A stretch of DNA of 64,000 nt from DAOUJH01 sp965116555 (GCA_965116555.1 OZ220698.1:2232001-2296000), one strand, 5' to 3'. Shown: positions 25,240-33,629, counted from the first letter of the stretch. Notes: generated by a model from the sequence alone, not told the origin. Made by a program: numbers and translations.

Positions 25240-25650
25240 TCACTTCAGATCTCTATGCGACTTCGGAGGAGTCCCCGGAACGCAGCTCCAAGGCTCCTGT
25301 TGGACCTCACTGCCGTCCGCTCTCGTGATGCGCCAGCTAGCGCTCGCCGGTTCTATCTCCTTGCAATGCTCGATCTTCGCAGTTCGAATGCACTTGCCGT
25401 CCAGGACGTAACTCGTGGCCGACGCAACCTTGCCCATAGTCTCATCGGCAGCTATGCGGTCTATGGCAAACATACCCATCTGGATGTACTCGTCCATCTC
25501 GTCATCGAACGGTCGCCCATAGACGACCTCCGCCTCGGCAATGTCGAACGACAACACCTGCTCCACAACGTGGCCCGCCACCATGACGTTGATCCAGCGC
25601 ACATTGACGCCCCGGATCTCGCCGGTCTGTTCCGTTACTTCCGCCGTCAT
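25240..25650 (-). CDS. hypothetical protein between an MFS transporter and an SDR
   Basis: The start is ATG 25650; an in-frame ATG at 25662 is the alternative. The 136-aa soluble protein has no signal peptide or membrane helix. It contains INVMVAGHVVEQVLSFDIAE and YIQMGMFAIDRIAADETMG and a C-terminal part with two Cys (EPWSCVPGTPP). No family is recognised. It is encoded between a transporter and a dehydrogenase on the same strand, so a catabolic accessory role (binding or isomerising the substrate) is conceivable but unproven. Confidence 0.65.
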   Translation of the reverse strand: MTAEVTEQTGEIRGVNVRWINVMVAGHVVEQVLSFDIAEAEVVYGRPFDDEMDEYIQMGMFAIDRIAADETMGKVASATSYVLDGKCIRTAKIEHCKEIEPASASWRITRADGSEVQQEPWSCVPGTPPKSHRDLK

Positions 25651-25670
25651 AGACCCTCCCATTGAGCCAT
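25647..25670 (-). promoter_or_regulatory. seven-codon leader ORF coupled to the next start
   Basis: Right after the MFS stop, GAGGCGTTTC precedes an ATG at 25670. It opens a short frame MAQWEGL whose TGA overlaps the ATG at 25650 (ATGA). The SDR gene has the same GGAGGCGTTTCATGG start region. The mini-ORF may hand ribosomes to the next start, or it may be a chance product of a duplicated ribosome-binding block. Confidence 0.3.
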
Positions 25671-25680
25671 GAAACGCCTC

Positions 25681-27003
25681 CTATTCGGGGAGTGTGGCCG
25701 GCTCCTCCTCAGCCACTGCCTTGCGCTGCGGCGGCCTGGCCAGGAACAGCAGAATGCCCGACATGGCAAAGAACCCCGCCGAGAACATCCATAGCGTGAT
25801 ATGCGTTACTCCGGCATCCAGAAGGAACCCGTAGACCGGGGGCCCCAAGCCGGTCGCCGCCACCTGCACGGGGAACACTATGCCGCGAATGGTGCCCAGA
25901 GACCTCCGACCAAAGTAGTTGGGCCAGATCAGGTTGTTCGCCGTGATGTAGGCGCCTCCTCCCGAAGCCCAGATCATGTTGTGCGCGAAGATGGTGTACG
26001 TCTGGCCGGTCGACAGTATCATCGGAATCATGGAGAGCGTGAACACCAGCCCGCCAAAGAGCGCCAGGTTCCGCGTCCTCACCTTCTCCCCGATAACGCC
26101 GAATACGACCACGGAGAACATGAACGTGAACGGGTCCATCGCCGTGCCGAATGCCACCAGCGCCGGCGACATGCCGGTCTCCTCCCAGTACGCCACTCTG
26201 TGAAGCAGCGTGCCCGCCAGAGCGAAGCCGCCCACGGCCAGCGCAAACAGTATCAGCCATAGCACCGGGTGCCGCAGCGCCTCCTTGGCCGTCCAATCCG
26301 TCTCGACAACCCCTTCCGACCCCTGTCCCGCACCCGGCGATGGCGTCGGTTGCTTAACGTTCATACCGTCCGGCTGCAGTCCCAGGTCAGAAGGGGCGCC
26401 CCGCAGGAAGAGAAGGCTCAGCGGAATGATTATGAACGCCACCATCACGCCCAGGATGGCCCACGCCTCGCGCCAGCCCATGTTTTGGATTATCCACTGA
26501 GTCGCCGGAATGGCTAAGACCGTGCCTACGGCCATCCCCGTGGTGGCTATCGACATGGCGCGGCCCCGTTTCTGAACGAACCACTTCGCCACGGGCACCA
26601 GGGTGAGCAGGTTGCCGCCCGGCCCGCCTCCCAGGCCGACGCCGCCTGAAATCGCGAACAGCAGGTACACCAGCCAGATCTGCTGTGTATAGAACAGCCC
26701 AATCAGGCTGCCCCCCGCCACCACACCCGCGAACAGCCCCAGCCAGCGAGGACCAAACCTGTCTAGTATCAACCCGATGAGCGGCGCGGTGGCCCCGCTT
26801 ACCGCCATCCGGAACGTTATCGCCAGCGACAAAGCCCCCAGGCTCCAACCCATCTCCTCGCTCATCGGCTTTATGAAGAAGGAGAACACCACCGGGTTCA
26901 GCGGCGTCGTGGCCATGTTGATAGCCAGGCCCGTAGCCACAATCACCCAGCCGTAGTAGACCCGGGAAGGTATGGGAACGGGAACGGTAGGCAGCCTTTG
27001 CAT
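25681..27003 (-). CDS. MFS transporter, monocarboxylate/oxalate-formate antiporter type
   Basis: The 440-aa protein has twelve predicted membrane helices. The N-terminus begins with the YYGWVIVATGL sequence typical of the OFA/monocarboxylate branch of the major facilitator superfamily. The loop motif LDRFGPRWLG after helix 2 and RGRAMSIATTGMAVG match the family, and the long central loop (DGMNVKQPTPSPGAGQG) separates the two halves. It probably moves an organic anion across the inner membrane. It heads a three-gene operon with an unknown protein and an SDR, so uptake and oxidation of one compound is a reasonable inference. Confidence 0.88.
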   Translation of the reverse strand: MQRLPTVPVPIPSRVYYGWVIVATGLAINMATTPLNPVVFSFFIKPMSEEMGWSLGALSLAITFRMAVSGATAPLIGLILDRFGPRWLGLFAGVVAGGSLIGLFYTQQIWLVYLLFAISGGVGLGGGPGGNLLTLVPVAKWFVQKRGRAMSIATTGMAVGTVLAIPATQWIIQNMGWREAWAILGVMVAFIIIPLSLLFLRGAPSDLGLQPDGMNVKQPTPSPGAGQGSEGVVETDWTAKEALRHPVLWLILFALAVGGFALAGTLLHRVAYWEETGMSPALVAFGTAMDPFTFMFSVVVFGVIGEKVRTRNLALFGGLVFTLSMIPMILSTGQTYTIFAHNMIWASGGGAYITANNLIWPNYFGRRSLGTIRGIVFPVQVAATGLGPPVYGFLLDAGVTHITLWMFSAGFFAMSGILLFLARPPQRKAVAEEEPATLPE

Positions 27004-27049
27004 AGAGGACTACATTATCGCACGACTTTCAAGCAAGCCGCCGCCCCCC

Positions 27050-27473
27050 TATCTGGCGACGCGGAGAGGACCATCGTAACCTCTTCCCCCTTGACGGGGG
27101 AAGATTAAGATGGGGGTGAGCCCGAAGTTCACCCTCAGCACCGCCAAGGGAACCCCATGAGCACCCCCCTACCGTCATTGCGAGCCCCGATACAATCGGG
27201 GCGTGGCAATCTGGCGACGCGGGAGGACCCTCGTAACCTCTTCCCCCTTGACGGGGGAAGATTGAGATGGGGGTGAGCCCGAAGTTCACCCTCAGCACCG
27301 CCAAGGGAACCCCATGAGCGCCCCCTACCGTCTTGCGAGCCCCGATACAATCGGGGCGTGGCAATCTGGCGACGCGGGAGAACCCTCGTAACCTCTTCCC
27401 CCTTGACGGGGGAAGATTGAGATGGGGGTGAGCCCGAAGTTCACCCTCAGCACCGCCAAGGGAACCCATTTGA
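27050..27473. repeat. tandem array of about 157-bp composite units
   Basis: The family B element begins at 27076, 27233 and 27388, giving periods of 157 and 155 bp. Each is followed by GAGCCCGAAGTTCACCCTCA and AAGGGAACCC. The family D palindrome (CGAGCCCCGATACAATCGGG) then follows with CTGGCGACGCGG in the first two units. This amounts to nearly three units, the last incomplete. The stretch from 27004 to 27518 contains this array and no real gene; the ORFs reading 'PHLNLPPSRGKRL' are repeat translations. Confidence 0.9.
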
Positions 27474-27518
27474 GCAGGAGTGCAAAGCCCTCCTACGGTC
27501 TGCTAGAGTACCCTCCAT

Positions 27519-28007
27519 ATGGAGGAACGCTTGGAACCAGTCCGACGCAAGACCGTGTATCTCGCCAATGCCTATGGCTTCTCCGACCGGCTGCGCGCCA
27601 CGGTACTGCCGGAGCTGGTGTCCGCATTGGAGTCCCTGGGCCTGGAGGTCTGGGAGCCCTTCCAGCGCAACAATCAGGAGGCCGGACTGAAGCCCGGTTG
27701 GGCCTACCGCGTCGGACAGGCCGATGTGAGAGACGTGCGTGAGGCCGACGCCATCTTTGCCGTCGTCAACGGCGTGCCTCCGGACGAGGGTGTTATGGTC
27801 GAACTGGGCATCGCCATCTCCCTCGGTAAGCCTACCTTCCTCTTCCGAGACGACTTCCGCCGCGCCACCGACTCGGAGCAGTATCCCCTCAACCTCATGC
27901 TCTTCACGGGCATGCCGGAGCGCGACTGGCAGGACTACTACTACACCTCGCTTGCTGAGATCCTCTCACCGTACAAGATGCTGGCCCGCTGGGCCGCCGG
28001 GCCATAG
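27519..28007 (+). CDS. nucleoside 2-deoxyribosyltransferase family protein
   Basis: The 162-aa protein starts with VYLANAYGFS (the beta1-loop of the family). It contains DVREADAIFAVVNGVPPDEGVMVELGIAI, with the catalytic Glu in the PDEGVMVELG segment, and ends with the DWQDYYYTSLAEIL helix. These enzymes transfer or hydrolyse 2'-deoxyribose between bases, or act on related N-glycosides such as modified nucleotides. The exact substrate is uncertain because the family also includes nucleotide hydrolases. No strong ribosome-binding site is visible before the ATG. The gene follows the tandem repeat array. Confidence 0.88.
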   Translation: MEERLEPVRRKTVYLANAYGFSDRLRATVLPELVSALESLGLEVWEPFQRNNQEAGLKPGWAYRVGQADVRDVREADAIFAVVNGVPPDEGVMVELGIAISLGKPTFLFRDDFRRATDSEQYPLNLMLFTGMPERDWQDYYYTSLAEILSPYKMLARWAAGP

Positions 28008-28078
28008 GACCGCGGCATCAGTCGCGCTGTCCAAGGTGACCGGAGCGATCATGAAGCCCAATGTATAATTTCCCTGCA

Positions 28079-28819
28079 ATGGAAGCGGTTACAATCGTAC
28101 ATGCGCTTAACTTGTCCGATCGGCCGCCGGTGTTACTTATACACGGCTCTGCGAATTCGGCGGCGGTCTGGCAGTTCTGGCAGGAGGCGCTAGCTCAACG
28201 TGGGTGGAGTAGTTATGCAGTTGATCTTCGTGGCCACGGCAAAAGCTTGGGCTCGGTGGACGGGGCTTCAATGTCAGATTACGCCGACGACGTTGCTATC
28301 GTAGCCAAAGATCTGTCTGAGATGCCGGTTGTGATGGGGTGGAGCATGGGCGGACTTGTGGCTATGATTGTCGCTGCGCGAGGGTTGGCAAAGGCATGCG
28401 TAGGTCTGGCGCCAAGCATGCCGGCATCGACACGAGACGAGAGAGTTCGTATCCGCCGTGGAGTGTTCGGTCCCGAGGAATACGGCATTACGAGCAAGAA
28501 TCCAGTCAACCAACTTGCCATGCCCGACCTTGACCTGGAAGAGAGGTTGATTGCGCTCGAGGCGGCCTCGAGCGAGTCACGGACAGCCCGGGACGACCGC
28601 AAGGCGGGGATTGTGATTCCCTTGCTACCCTGCCCACTATTGGTGGTCACGGGAAGCGAAGACAGGGACTGGCCGCGCTCGAAGTACGCTGGCATGCATC
28701 TACCGGCGGAGTACCTAGAGTCTCGTGGTTCATCGCACTGGGGTCTCGTGCTCAACCGTCGTCGGCTATCTCAGACTTCAAGCCGCGTAGTAGACTGGTT
28801 GAACGCCAACGCTACCTAG
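28079..28819 (+). CDS. alpha/beta hydrolase
   Basis: The protein (246 aa from ATG 28079; an in-frame ATG at 28061 adds six residues) shows the hydrolase fold. It has the oxyanion segment LLIHGSANSAAVW, then AVDLRGHGKS, the nucleophile elbow GWSMGG and the late acid and His region (VVTGSEDRDWP, SRGSSHWGLVL). TATAAT at 28064-28069 overlaps the 28061 start and lies 9 bp before ATG 28079. This favours the shorter form and perhaps a leaderless mRNA. The substrate is unknown; esterase, lipase or C-C hydrolase are all possible. Confidence 0.85.
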   Translation: MEAVTIVHALNLSDRPPVLLIHGSANSAAVWQFWQEALAQRGWSSYAVDLRGHGKSLGSVDGASMSDYADDVAIVAKDLSEMPVVMGWSMGGLVAMIVAARGLAKACVGLAPSMPASTRDERVRIRRGVFGPEEYGITSKNPVNQLAMPDLDLEERLIALEAASSESRTARDDRKAGIVIPLLPCPLLVVTGSEDRDWPRSKYAGMHLPAEYLESRGSSHWGLVLNRRRLSQTSSRVVDWLNANAT

Positions 28820-28861
28820 ACTGTGCAGTGGTCAAACTGCTCGTCCGACAGCCCTTCAACC

Positions 28862-29287
28862 CTACTGCCAGACGGCCAGCAGCACCCCAATGATGCCATA
28901 CGATATCACCGGATACCCGGTGTTGATCAGGAATATCTTGACGCTCCGGCCCTCGAAGCTGTAGGTCGTTGCGTACGATGTCGCTATGAACCCGATAGCC
29001 GCCAGCAGACCGAGAATGAGGCCTTCCACAACCCCTTCCGCTCCCAAGCCTTGAATCACCACTGCCAGACCAACGGTGAACACTAGCGCGCTCACAATCG
29101 CCACCACGTAGGGGTACCACTGCCGCGCAGTCCCCCTCATGGCCTCCACGTCCTCCATCGTCAAGCCAACTCCCGCCATCCACGGCTTCGCCAACGCGCT
29201 GTACCACGCCGCGCCAAGCGCCTGGTTGATGATGATTCCCACAATGATCGCCAGGTAGTTCAAGCTCCCAAGGTCTATGTTGTCCAT
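28862..29287 (-). CDS. DUF1761 family membrane protein
   Basis: The start is ATG 29287 after AAGGAGCGAAG, giving 141 aa. The protein has four membrane segments and the DUF1761 pattern: NYLAIIVGIIINQALGAAWY with SALAKPWM, then a conserved central helix and the ending GYPVISYGIIGVLLAVW. The function of the family is unknown. The gene is convergent with the hydrolase gene at 28819. Confidence 0.85.
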   Translation of the reverse strand: MDNIDLGSLNYLAIIVGIIINQALGAAWYSALAKPWMAGVGLTMEDVEAMRGTARQWYPYVVAIVSALVFTVGLAVVIQGLGAEGVVEGLILGLLAAIGFIATSYATTYSFEGRSVKIFLINTGYPVISYGIIGVLLAVWQ

Positions 29288-29385
29288 GACTCTTCGCTCC
29301 TTCGGTTGGTCAAGGCCCGTGTCCGCCTGCCGCGCTCCCGGATTTGGGCGCATAGGCTATAGGAAAAAGCACGGGCGTTTCAATA

Positions 29386-29422
29386 TACCCTTACAGCGAA
29401 AGCGGCTCATTCACCGGCTGGG
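29386..29422 (+). pseudogene. relic of a luciferase-like oxidoreductase gene
   Basis: These 37 bp match 30114-30150, inside the intact flavin oxidoreductase gene, at 35 of 37 positions. Both read YPYSESGSFTGW, and both differences are silent third-position changes. The flanks do not match. It is a decayed fragment of a paralogue or a gene-conversion scar upstream of the hicB gene. Confidence 0.6.
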
Positions 29423-29469
29423 GAATAAGGCTCAACTATAGTACAATGGCGTTGTTGAGGAGGTCGCAA

Positions 29470-29682
29470 ATGCCGGACGCTGAAATAGTCTTCCAGGTAC
29501 GGGAATCCCCTGAGGGCGGCTATGAGGCTCGCGCTGTGGGTCATAGCATCTTCACAGAAGCTGATAGCTGGGAGCATCTCCGGGAAATGATGCGGGATGC
29601 CGTGCTGTGTCACTTTGAGAAGGGAGAAGCGCCTCAATCTATTCGCGTCCATATGATCCAGGGTGAGATAATCCCGGTTTGA
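29470..29682 (+). CDS. HicB-like antitoxin
   Basis: The start is ATG 29470 right behind GAGGAGG; the frame from 29446 is disfavoured. The 70-aa protein has the HicB partial RNase H fold: EIVFQVRESPEGGYEARAVG, then SIFTEADSWEHLREMMRDAV. It lacks a C-terminal DNA-binding domain, so any autoregulation must come from elsewhere. HicB proteins bind and block HicA ribonuclease toxins. The next frame (from 29679, overlapping its stop) encodes a HicA-like protein with a nonsense codon. The order antitoxin-then-toxin reverses canonical hicAB. Confidence 0.8.
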   Translation: MPDAEIVFQVRESPEGGYEARAVGHSIFTEADSWEHLREMMRDAVLCHFEKGEAPQSIRVHMIQGEIIPV

Positions 29683-29930
29683 GGTTGCCGCGCAGCCTCT
29701 CCGGCATGGAATTGGCTACACTGCTAAGACGCAGCTACGGCTACCACGTCATACGCTAAACAGGCAGTCACATGAGACTTTCAAGCGATTATCGGGGCTA
29801 CGAGCATCGTATTACTATTCCCATCCATAATCCACTAAAGGTTGGCACTCTGAGCGGCGTGCTGGGTGAAGTGGCGGACTACCTGGAAATAAGCGAAGGA
29901 CAATTGGCGCGAGAGTTGTTTCAAGGATAG
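29679..29930 (+). pseudogene. HicA-like toxin gene with an internal nonsense codon
   Basis: Starting at TTG 29679 (overlapping the hicB stop as TTGA), the frame reads RLPRSLSGMELATLLRRSYG, then YHVIR. A TAA at 29757-29759 comes next, then TGSHMRLSSDYRGYEHRITI and so on to ELFQG and TAG at 29930. Apart from codon 27 this is a full 83-residue HicA fold. The catalytic His follows in TGSH. Related proteins usually have RQTGSH, so CAA to TAA is the likely lesion. Reinitiation at ATG 29772 would give only a fragment without the first helix. Confidence 0.78.
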
Positions 29931-29966
29931 CTCATCACTGGATAACCCCTAGTTAGGAGAGACCAC

Positions 29967-30926
29967 ATGGACTTTGGCTTTGGCGTGCCCACCCGCGGCC
30001 CCTTGTCCGCGCCGCAAACGTTAGCAACCCTCGTCGCCAGCGGCGAGGAGTTGGGATTCAGCTACATCGGCGTCGCCGACCACATCGTGGTGGCGCGACG
30101 CATCGACTCCACCTACCCCTACAGCGAGAGCGGCTCATTCACCGGCTGGGAGTCCGGCGAGTGCCTGGAGCAGCTTACCCTCCTCGGCTATCTGGCCGCC
30201 CACACCACAACAATACGCCTGCTCTCCTCCGTCATGGTCGTTCCGCATCGCAATCCCGTGCACACCGCCAAGATCCTCTCCACCATAGACAACCTTTCCG
30301 GGGGCCGACTCACCGTGGGCTGCGGTGTCGGCTGGATGCGCGAGGAGTTCGAGGCCATCGGCACGCCTCCCTTCGACAACCGCGGCTCCGTCAGCGACGA
30401 GTACATCCGCGTTTTCAAGGAGCTCTGGACCAGCGATGCCCCGGCCTTCGAAGGCAAATACGCCAGCTTCTCAGACATCGTCTTCAGCCCTCAGCCCGTC
30501 CAGAAGCCGCACCCACCCATCTGGATAGGCGGCGAAAGCCCCGCCGCCCTGCGACGTGCCGCCCGCCTCGGCGATGCCTGGTATCCCATCGGCAGCAACC
30601 CCACCTACCCCTTGCAGACCGTCCCGCAGCTTTCGGAAGCCATCAGCCGTCTTCACGGCTACGCCGAAGGGTTCGGGCGCGACCCAGCGGAGATAGACCT
30701 TGCTTTCAGCGCCGGCTGGTACAACGAGAATGAAGCCCGCACCGGCCCCGACGGCGAGCGGCTCACCTTCACCGGAACGCCTCAGCAGATAGCGGACGAC
30801 ATCCTAGCGTTCCAGGAACTGGGCGTGCGACATCTCATGCTCGGCTTCCAGGGCCCGACCCTTGACCAAACCCTGGAGAGAATGCGCTACTTCGCCTCAG
30901 AGATCATGCCCTTTACCACGCGATAG
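29967..30926 (+). CDS. LLM class flavin-dependent oxidoreductase (probable F420-dependent)
   Basis: The 319-aa protein is a complete bacterial luciferase-like (beta/alpha)8 enzyme. It starts with FGFGVPTRGPL, has GYLAAHTTTIRLLSSVMVVP, the signature DNLSGGRLTVGCGVGWMREE and HPPIWIGGESPAALRRAA, and ends in RYFASEI. The last blocks are typical of F420-dependent members such as those that oxidise alcohols or reduce enones. FMN use cannot be excluded. AGTTAGGAGAGACC precedes the ATG. Its own fragment lies upstream at 29386, suggesting the family was once present in more copies here. Confidence 0.9.
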   Translation: MDFGFGVPTRGPLSAPQTLATLVASGEELGFSYIGVADHIVVARRIDSTYPYSESGSFTGWESGECLEQLTLLGYLAAHTTTIRLLSSVMVVPHRNPVHTAKILSTIDNLSGGRLTVGCGVGWMREEFEAIGTPPFDNRGSVSDEYIRVFKELWTSDAPAFEGKYASFSDIVFSPQPVQKPHPPIWIGGESPAALRRAARLGDAWYPIGSNPTYPLQTVPQLSEAISRLHGYAEGFGRDPAEIDLAFSAGWYNENEARTGPDGERLTFTGTPQQIADDILAFQELGVRHLMLGFQGPTLDQTLERMRYFASEIMPFTTR

Positions 30927-30946
30927 GGAGCGCCCACCGTCCGTTA

Positions 30947-30995
30947 TACCCGTATAGCCTGCCCCGCACTTTGATGCGGGAACGGCTATCCAGAC
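30947..30995. repeat. interrupted family A-type repeat
   Basis: TTATACCCGTATAGCC is followed by an embedded hairpin CCCCGCA/TGCGGG and then GGCTATCCAGACG. It looks like a family A relative with another hairpin inserted in its loop. It separates two convergent genes (30926 and 31014). Confidence 0.5.
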
Positions 30996-31013
30996 GTTGC
31001 GGAGTAGTGCATC

Positions 31014-31928
31014 CTACACCCCCCTCATCACCCCGCTCTCCACAAACCGACGGATCTCCCTTTCCAAATCGTCCGGCCTCTCCTGCGGAATGAAATGCCC
31101 CACGTCCTTCATAACAACGTGCTCAAAGCTGGGCGACGCCTTCTGCAATAGCCGCAAAGATGTATTCGCCGCTGGATGGCGCGTCGGGTTCTCGCTGGTG
31201 ATGAGCAGGATAGGGAACGTGACCCTGGCCAGCCATTCCTCCTGGTCGACGGGGGCCTGCGCCGCCGTGAACTCCGCCTCTATCTCCGGCGTGCACTTTA
31301 GCTGCACCTGCCCGTCGTCCATCTCCTCCGTACCGCCGTTGATGTACTCCCAGAGCAGGTCCGTCCTCCAGTTTCTGAACGCCTCCGCCTGCGAGTAGCG
31401 ATCAAAGATAGCCTGACGGCTGGGCCACAGAGAGCGACGGTTACGGGCCACCCTCGCCGCCGCGCTGCGGTCGTGATGGCTGCCCGGCTCCGGGTTGTGC
31501 ACAGGCATGCCGGGTTCTATGAGAATCGCGCCCCTCACCCTATCGCTGATGAAAGAGCCTCCCAGCGCCGCCAGCACCGCACCTCTGGAATGACCGATGA
31601 GCAGTATGTCTCGCAGGTCCAGCCCCTCCACGAACCCCTTCAGATCCGGGGCCACGTTTTCCCAGTTGTAGCCGTCCGGCTTGTCCGAGTCGCCGTGACC
31701 CCGCAGGTCCATGGCCACCACGCGAAACTGTGAAGCCAACGATTCTGCGGTGGGACGCCACACCTGCGCGCAGAGGCCTCTGCCGTGAAGCAGCACCGCC
31801 GGCGGGCCGCTGCCCGGCCACTCCAAGTAGTGCAACCTTATCTCCGGCGTATCAACGAACTTGCTCTCAGCTTCCAATCCGTCCTCCAATATGCAGGCTT
31901 CGCTTTTGCAGCCTACGGATAGTACCAT
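31014..31928 (-). CDS. alpha/beta hydrolase
   Basis: The 304-aa protein has an oxyanion region (AVLLHGRGLCAQVWRPT), AMDLRGHGDSDKPDGYNW, nucleophile elbow GHSRGA, and C-terminal acid and His (LLITSENPTRHP, VVMKDVGHFIPQERPDD). This is a typical haloperoxidase/epoxide hydrolase-like arrangement. The first 25 residues (MVLSVGCKSEACILEDGLEA) look unlike the family, so translation may start further in. It is divergent from the nitroreductase gene, with only 30 bp between starts, so the two share a promoter region. The substrate is unknown. Confidence 0.87.
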   Translation of the reverse strand: MVLSVGCKSEACILEDGLEAESKFVDTPEIRLHYLEWPGSGPPAVLLHGRGLCAQVWRPTAESLASQFRVVAMDLRGHGDSDKPDGYNWENVAPDLKGFVEGLDLRDILLIGHSRGAVLAALGGSFISDRVRGAILIEPGMPVHNPEPGSHHDRSAAARVARNRRSLWPSRQAIFDRYSQAEAFRNWRTDLLWEYINGGTEEMDDGQVQLKCTPEIEAEFTAAQAPVDQEEWLARVTFPILLITSENPTRHPAANTSLRLLQKASPSFEHVVMKDVGHFIPQERPDDLEREIRRFVESGVMRGV

Positions 31929-31958
31929 AAGAAACCCATACCGCCTTAGGAGAGCTTA

Positions 31959-32558
31959 ATGGACAACCCGGCACTGACCACATACCCCGTCATTCCCGTC
32001 ATAGCCAACCGTTGGAGCCCGCGCGCTTTTGACGCCGAGCTCCCTCTGGACCCGCAGACCGTCGGATCCCTGTTCGAGGCTGCGCGCTGGGCCCCGTCGT
32101 CGGGCAACGAGCAGCCCTGGCGGTACATCGTCGGCCTCAACTTCGACGAAGCTCACCGAGCCGTCTTGGACTGCCTCGTCGAGGGCAACCGCCTCTGGGC
32201 CGCTAACGCCCCTCTGCTCTTCGTCGCCGTGTCCAAGACCACCCGCAACGACCGGCACAACCCGCATTTCGCCCACGACGTGGGGGCCTCTCTGGAGAAC
32301 CTCTTCCTCCAGGCCATAGACCTGGGGCTGCACTGCCACTACATGGCCGGATTCTCGGCGGACAACGTGCGACAGACCTTCGGCGTGCCCGACGGATTCG
32401 AGCCTGTAACCGCGGGCGCCGTAGGCTATTGGGGCAACCTAGACCGGCTCCCCGACGAACTGAAACAGCGCGAGCAGAGGAGGCGGGAGCGCAAGCCCTT
32501 CTCGGAGTTCGTCTTCACCGAGATATGGGAGCAACCCCTGCCCGGATTGGACGGGTAG
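31959..32558 (+). CDS. nitroreductase family protein
   Basis: The 199-aa protein has the nitroreductase fold: NRWSPRAFD at the FMN phosphate site, EAARWAPSSGNEQPWRYIV, and DVGASLENLFLQAIDLGLHC, the dimer-interface helix. Members bind FMN and reduce nitro groups, quinones or enones with NAD(P)H. The C-terminal extension KQREQRRRERKPFSEFVFTE is typical of one subfamily. TAGGAGAGC precedes the ATG. The gene is divergent from the alpha/beta hydrolase at 31928. Confidence 0.9.
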   Translation: MDNPALTTYPVIPVIANRWSPRAFDAELPLDPQTVGSLFEAARWAPSSGNEQPWRYIVGLNFDEAHRAVLDCLVEGNRLWAANAPLLFVAVSKTTRNDRHNPHFAHDVGASLENLFLQAIDLGLHCHYMAGFSADNVRQTFGVPDGFEPVTAGAVGYWGNLDRLPDELKQREQRRRERKPFSEFVFTEIWEQPLPGLDG

Positions 32559-32615
32559 GTTTGACACCCCATCCCCCACCCTCATATCATCCCCCACAAT
32601 TCATAGGAGAACCGT

Positions 32616-33605
32616 ATGCCTGACATCCACGGTGAAGAAGAGCACGCCTCCTTCGTGGGAATTCCCACGTTCATCCATGCTCCCCTTGCCCTTACTGTCG
32701 CTGAGCTGAAGCAGATGGAGGCCGACATTGCCATCATCGGCGCACCCGCCGAGATGGTGATCTACCGTCCCGGCGCCAGGTTCGGCCCGCGAGCCATACG
32801 ACAGGCCGGATACGTGGAGCACCCCAACGACTACATCTACCACATGGAGCTTGAGGTCCACCCCACCCGCATCCTCAACGTCGTCGACTTTGGCGACGCC
32901 GCCTGTCCTCCCTTCTCCATCGAGCTCAGCCACCGGGCCATCCAGGCCAAGGTCGCCGAGGCGCTGGAGGCCGACACCGTGCCCATCGTGCTCGGCGGCG
33001 ACCACTCGGTCACGCTGCCCAGCGCCACAGCCGTAGCCAAGAAGTACGGCTTCGGCAACGTAGGCATCGTCCACTTCGACGCCCACGCCGACACCTGGGA
33101 CTCCGTATACGGGTCGCTGGTCTCCCACGCCAGCCCCATGCGCCGCCTCATAGAAAGCGGCGCTGTCCCTGGCAAGAACTTCGTCCAGGTGGGTCTGCGC
33201 GGCTACGCCCATGGCGAAGGACTGCAGGACTGGATGCGCGGGCAGGGCATGCGATGGCACCAGATGTCCGAGATCGAGCAGCGCGGATTCGACGCCGTCC
33301 TCAACGACGCCATCAAGGAGGCGCAGGAAGGCCCGCAGTACATCTATCTCTCCGTGGACATAGACGTGCTCGATCCCGCCTTTGCCCCCGGCACCGGCAC
33401 GCCGGAGCCGGGCGGCCTCGCTACCCTCGACCTCCTGCGCGCCGTGCGACGCATAGCCTCCTCCGTGAATCTCGTCGGCATGGACGTTGTGGAGGTCTCT
33501 CCCCCCTACGACGGCCCCGCCGGCCTCGCCGCCGATGCCGCCAACCGCGTCATCCTGGAAGCCATCAGCGCCCTCGCCTGGCTCAAAAGCAAAAGAGGGA
33601 GTTAG
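32616..33605 (+). CDS. arginase/agmatinase family ureohydrolase
   Basis: The 329-aa protein has all three manganese-site blocks: GGDHSVTLP, VHFDAHADTWD (His/Asp ligands) and SVDIDVLDPAFAPGTGTPEPGG. This defines the ureohydrolase superfamily. The N-terminal IIGAPAEMVIYRPGARFGPRAIR matches agmatinase-type members more than arginase. Related enzymes include guanidinobutyrase, proclavaminate amidinohydrolase and guanidinopropionase, so agmatine is only the default substrate. A GGAGAA site precedes the ATG. Confidence 0.9.
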   Translation: MPDIHGEEEHASFVGIPTFIHAPLALTVAELKQMEADIAIIGAPAEMVIYRPGARFGPRAIRQAGYVEHPNDYIYHMELEVHPTRILNVVDFGDAACPPFSIELSHRAIQAKVAEALEADTVPIVLGGDHSVTLPSATAVAKKYGFGNVGIVHFDAHADTWDSVYGSLVSHASPMRRLIESGAVPGKNFVQVGLRGYAHGEGLQDWMRGQGMRWHQMSEIEQRGFDAVLNDAIKEAQEGPQYIYLSVDIDVLDPAFAPGTGTPEPGGLATLDLLRAVRRIASSVNLVGMDVVEVSPPYDGPAGLAADAANRVILEAISALAWLKSKRGS

Positions 33606-33629
33606 CCCTTTTCGCCTGCTCACCTCCAA

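Noticed and set aside
27029..27469. Frame encoding PHLNLPPSRGKR repeats
   Set aside because: It is the translation of the tandem composite repeat, not a protein.
27050..27473. Tandem units considered as a CRISPR array
   Set aside because: Units are about 157 bp with conserved inner sequence, there is no short repeat with varied spacers, and no cas genes lie nearby.
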